DNA of 6,361 nt from positions 1 to 6,361 of the forward strand of contig JACRBK010000447.1 in assembly GCA_016234525.1 (NCBI GenBank). Reading direction: 5' to 3'. Below are positions 5,564 through 6,361 of this stretch, piece after piece. The notes under the pieces are model-generated. The model was not told the DNA's origin and ran no database searches. It worked only from the letters and a program-made list of their open reading frames with translations. Position 1 is the first letter of the stretch. Each line of letters starts with the position of its first letter. A program made the position numbers and the translations under genes. Source of the stretch: Chloroflexota bacterium. Its GTDB lineage: Bacteria; Chloroflexota; Anaerolineae; Aggregatilineales; Aggregatilineaceae.

Positions 5564-6361
5564 TTATTCTAGCCGGGCCGAAATTGTATAATCTCCACTC
5601 GTCTGGCCTGTAGCGTCTCCGTCGCGCGACACCAGTACGCGATATAATCCATCAGCAGGTAGAAAAACACTGATCTCTATTATTCCTTCTTGACTCTCGG
5701 TTTGCTGGTCGATCAAGCTGCCGTTCTGATCGTAGATCGATACGGTTGGCTGTAAATCCCCATCAATTCGAGTAACTTGTATATTTAATGTTCGCTCTGC
5801 CTGGCCCTGAATTTGCCACTCATTGGTAAAATGTTGATCTGTAATCCGCCCGACGTTATCGCCCCCTTCAGTGGGGATTATCCCCACGCCAGAGATAAAA
5901 CTGGCAGGCAGCAGGCTGATTCTGTAATCCCCTTGATTATCAGCCAGCCCGGCAGAGACTACGGTTGTGTATTGCTGACCCACTTCAAGAAATAGAGTAT
6001 GTTCTGTCGTCGATGAGCCAGCCGGCATCCCTTTTCCCAGGATGTCGCCTTGCGCTGATAGAATAAACAGATCAGCGATTTTACCGGGAACCAATGTCTC
6101 AACACGGATCAGGTAATCACCTGAATAAACAGGCTGTAGTGTCCAAGAATGAATCGGAGAGGCGATAGTCAGACGGCCTGTTGCTGCACTTAACAGATCA
6201 CCCTGATTCACGACTCCTGCTACGGCGCGCTGTACCTGCACAAGATATTCAGCCGGTATCGTTCCTTGCAGTGTTGTTCCCCCGATAACGAGTCCATAGA
6301 ATCCGCTTTGTGGCAGCACTACTTCATCTAATCGAACTGAGCCGCCGAGAACAATACCCAC
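5564..6361 (-). CDS. C-terminal part of an extracellular-type protein with PPC-like beta-sandwich domains, 5' end outside window
   Basis: The frame is open to the window edge; its first codon is GTG but it falls inside a domain, so the true start lies beyond base 6361. The 265 visible residues contain the end of one domain (about 1-44, with LPQSGFYGLVIGG), then two similar units at about 53-152 and 165-264. The units share the pattern of pre-peptidase C-terminal (PPC) domains: a polar W.L or W.I strand (HSWTLQPVYSGDYLIRVET, NEWQIQGQAERTLNIQV), a central Leu/Ile-Phe/Tyr strand followed by DxxG (FILSAQGDILG, SIYDQNGSLID), and a closing LP.DG.YRVLVSRDGD...GDYTI strand. Such domains are found on secreted proteases and surface proteins. 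There are no Cys residues and no peptidase motif in the visible part, so its enzyme activity, if any, cannot be told. The PPC call is by pattern only; another immunoglobulin-like sandwich is possible. Confidence 0.75.
   Translation of the reverse strand: MGIVLGGSVRLDEVVLPQSGFYGLVIGGTTLQGTIPAEYLVQVQRAVAGVVNQGDLLSAATGRLTIASPIHSWTLQPVYSGDYLIRVETLVPGKIADLFILSAQGDILGKGMPAGSSTTEHTLFLEVGQQYTTVVSAGLADNQGDYRISLLPASFISGVGIIPTEGGDNVGRITDQHFTNEWQIQGQAERTLNIQVTRIDGDLQPTVSIYDQNGSLIDQQTESQEGIIEISVFLPADGLYRVLVSRDGDATGQTSGDYTISARLE

Noticed and set aside
6359..6361. GTG at the right edge as the start of the minus-strand gene
   Set aside because: It is merely the first complete codon in the window; the translated text starts inside a beta-sandwich unit and no upstream ribosome site can be seen.

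Overview
The window reads as ordinary bacterial chromosome with about half G+C, tightly packed genes and well-formed sigma70-type promoters. The secreted protein built only of SH3b repeats, the secreted beta-sandwich protein, the plsX-fabF pair without an acyl carrier gene between, and a tRNA with no encoded CCA all suit a member of the Chloroflexota (Anaerolineae-like). That assignment is inferred from gene style; nothing in the window proves it. I see no mobile element, CRISPR array, phage gene or obvious new system.

Layout, left to right. Bases 1-440 hold the C-terminal end (M7-M10) of a SERCA-like P2A calcium-transporting ATPase, closed by a strong terminator hairpin. A short AT-rich gap carries a quasi-palindrome and a promoter for a membrane-anchored lytic transglycosylase (647-1456, + strand). 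This gene runs convergently into fabF (1503-2759, - strand), which follows plsX (2773-3804, - strand) in a two-gene operon where the fabF ribosome site overlaps the plsX stop codon. A 125-bp gap then holds two back-to-back promoters: one fires left into plsX-fabF, the other, with perfect consensus hexamers, fires right into a tRNA-Leu(GAG) gene (3930-4010) with its own terminator. Next is a secreted protein of five SH3b repeats (4161-5477, + strand). A long symmetric hairpin separates it from the convergent 3' end of a secreted-looking protein with PPC-like beta-sandwich domains (5564-6361, - strand), whose start lies outside the window.

The genes share an envelope theme rather than one demonstrable pathway. 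PlsX and FabF supply phospholipid acyl chains, the transglycosylase cuts peptidoglycan, the SH3b protein probably binds wall or surface polymer, the PPC-like protein is probably exported, and the ATPase moves cations across the membrane. The points most worth a second look are the abutting plsX/tRNA promoters, the Phe-to-Leu change in the FabF gate loop, the SERCA-like glutamate in M8 of the ATPase, and the stand-alone SH3b array.
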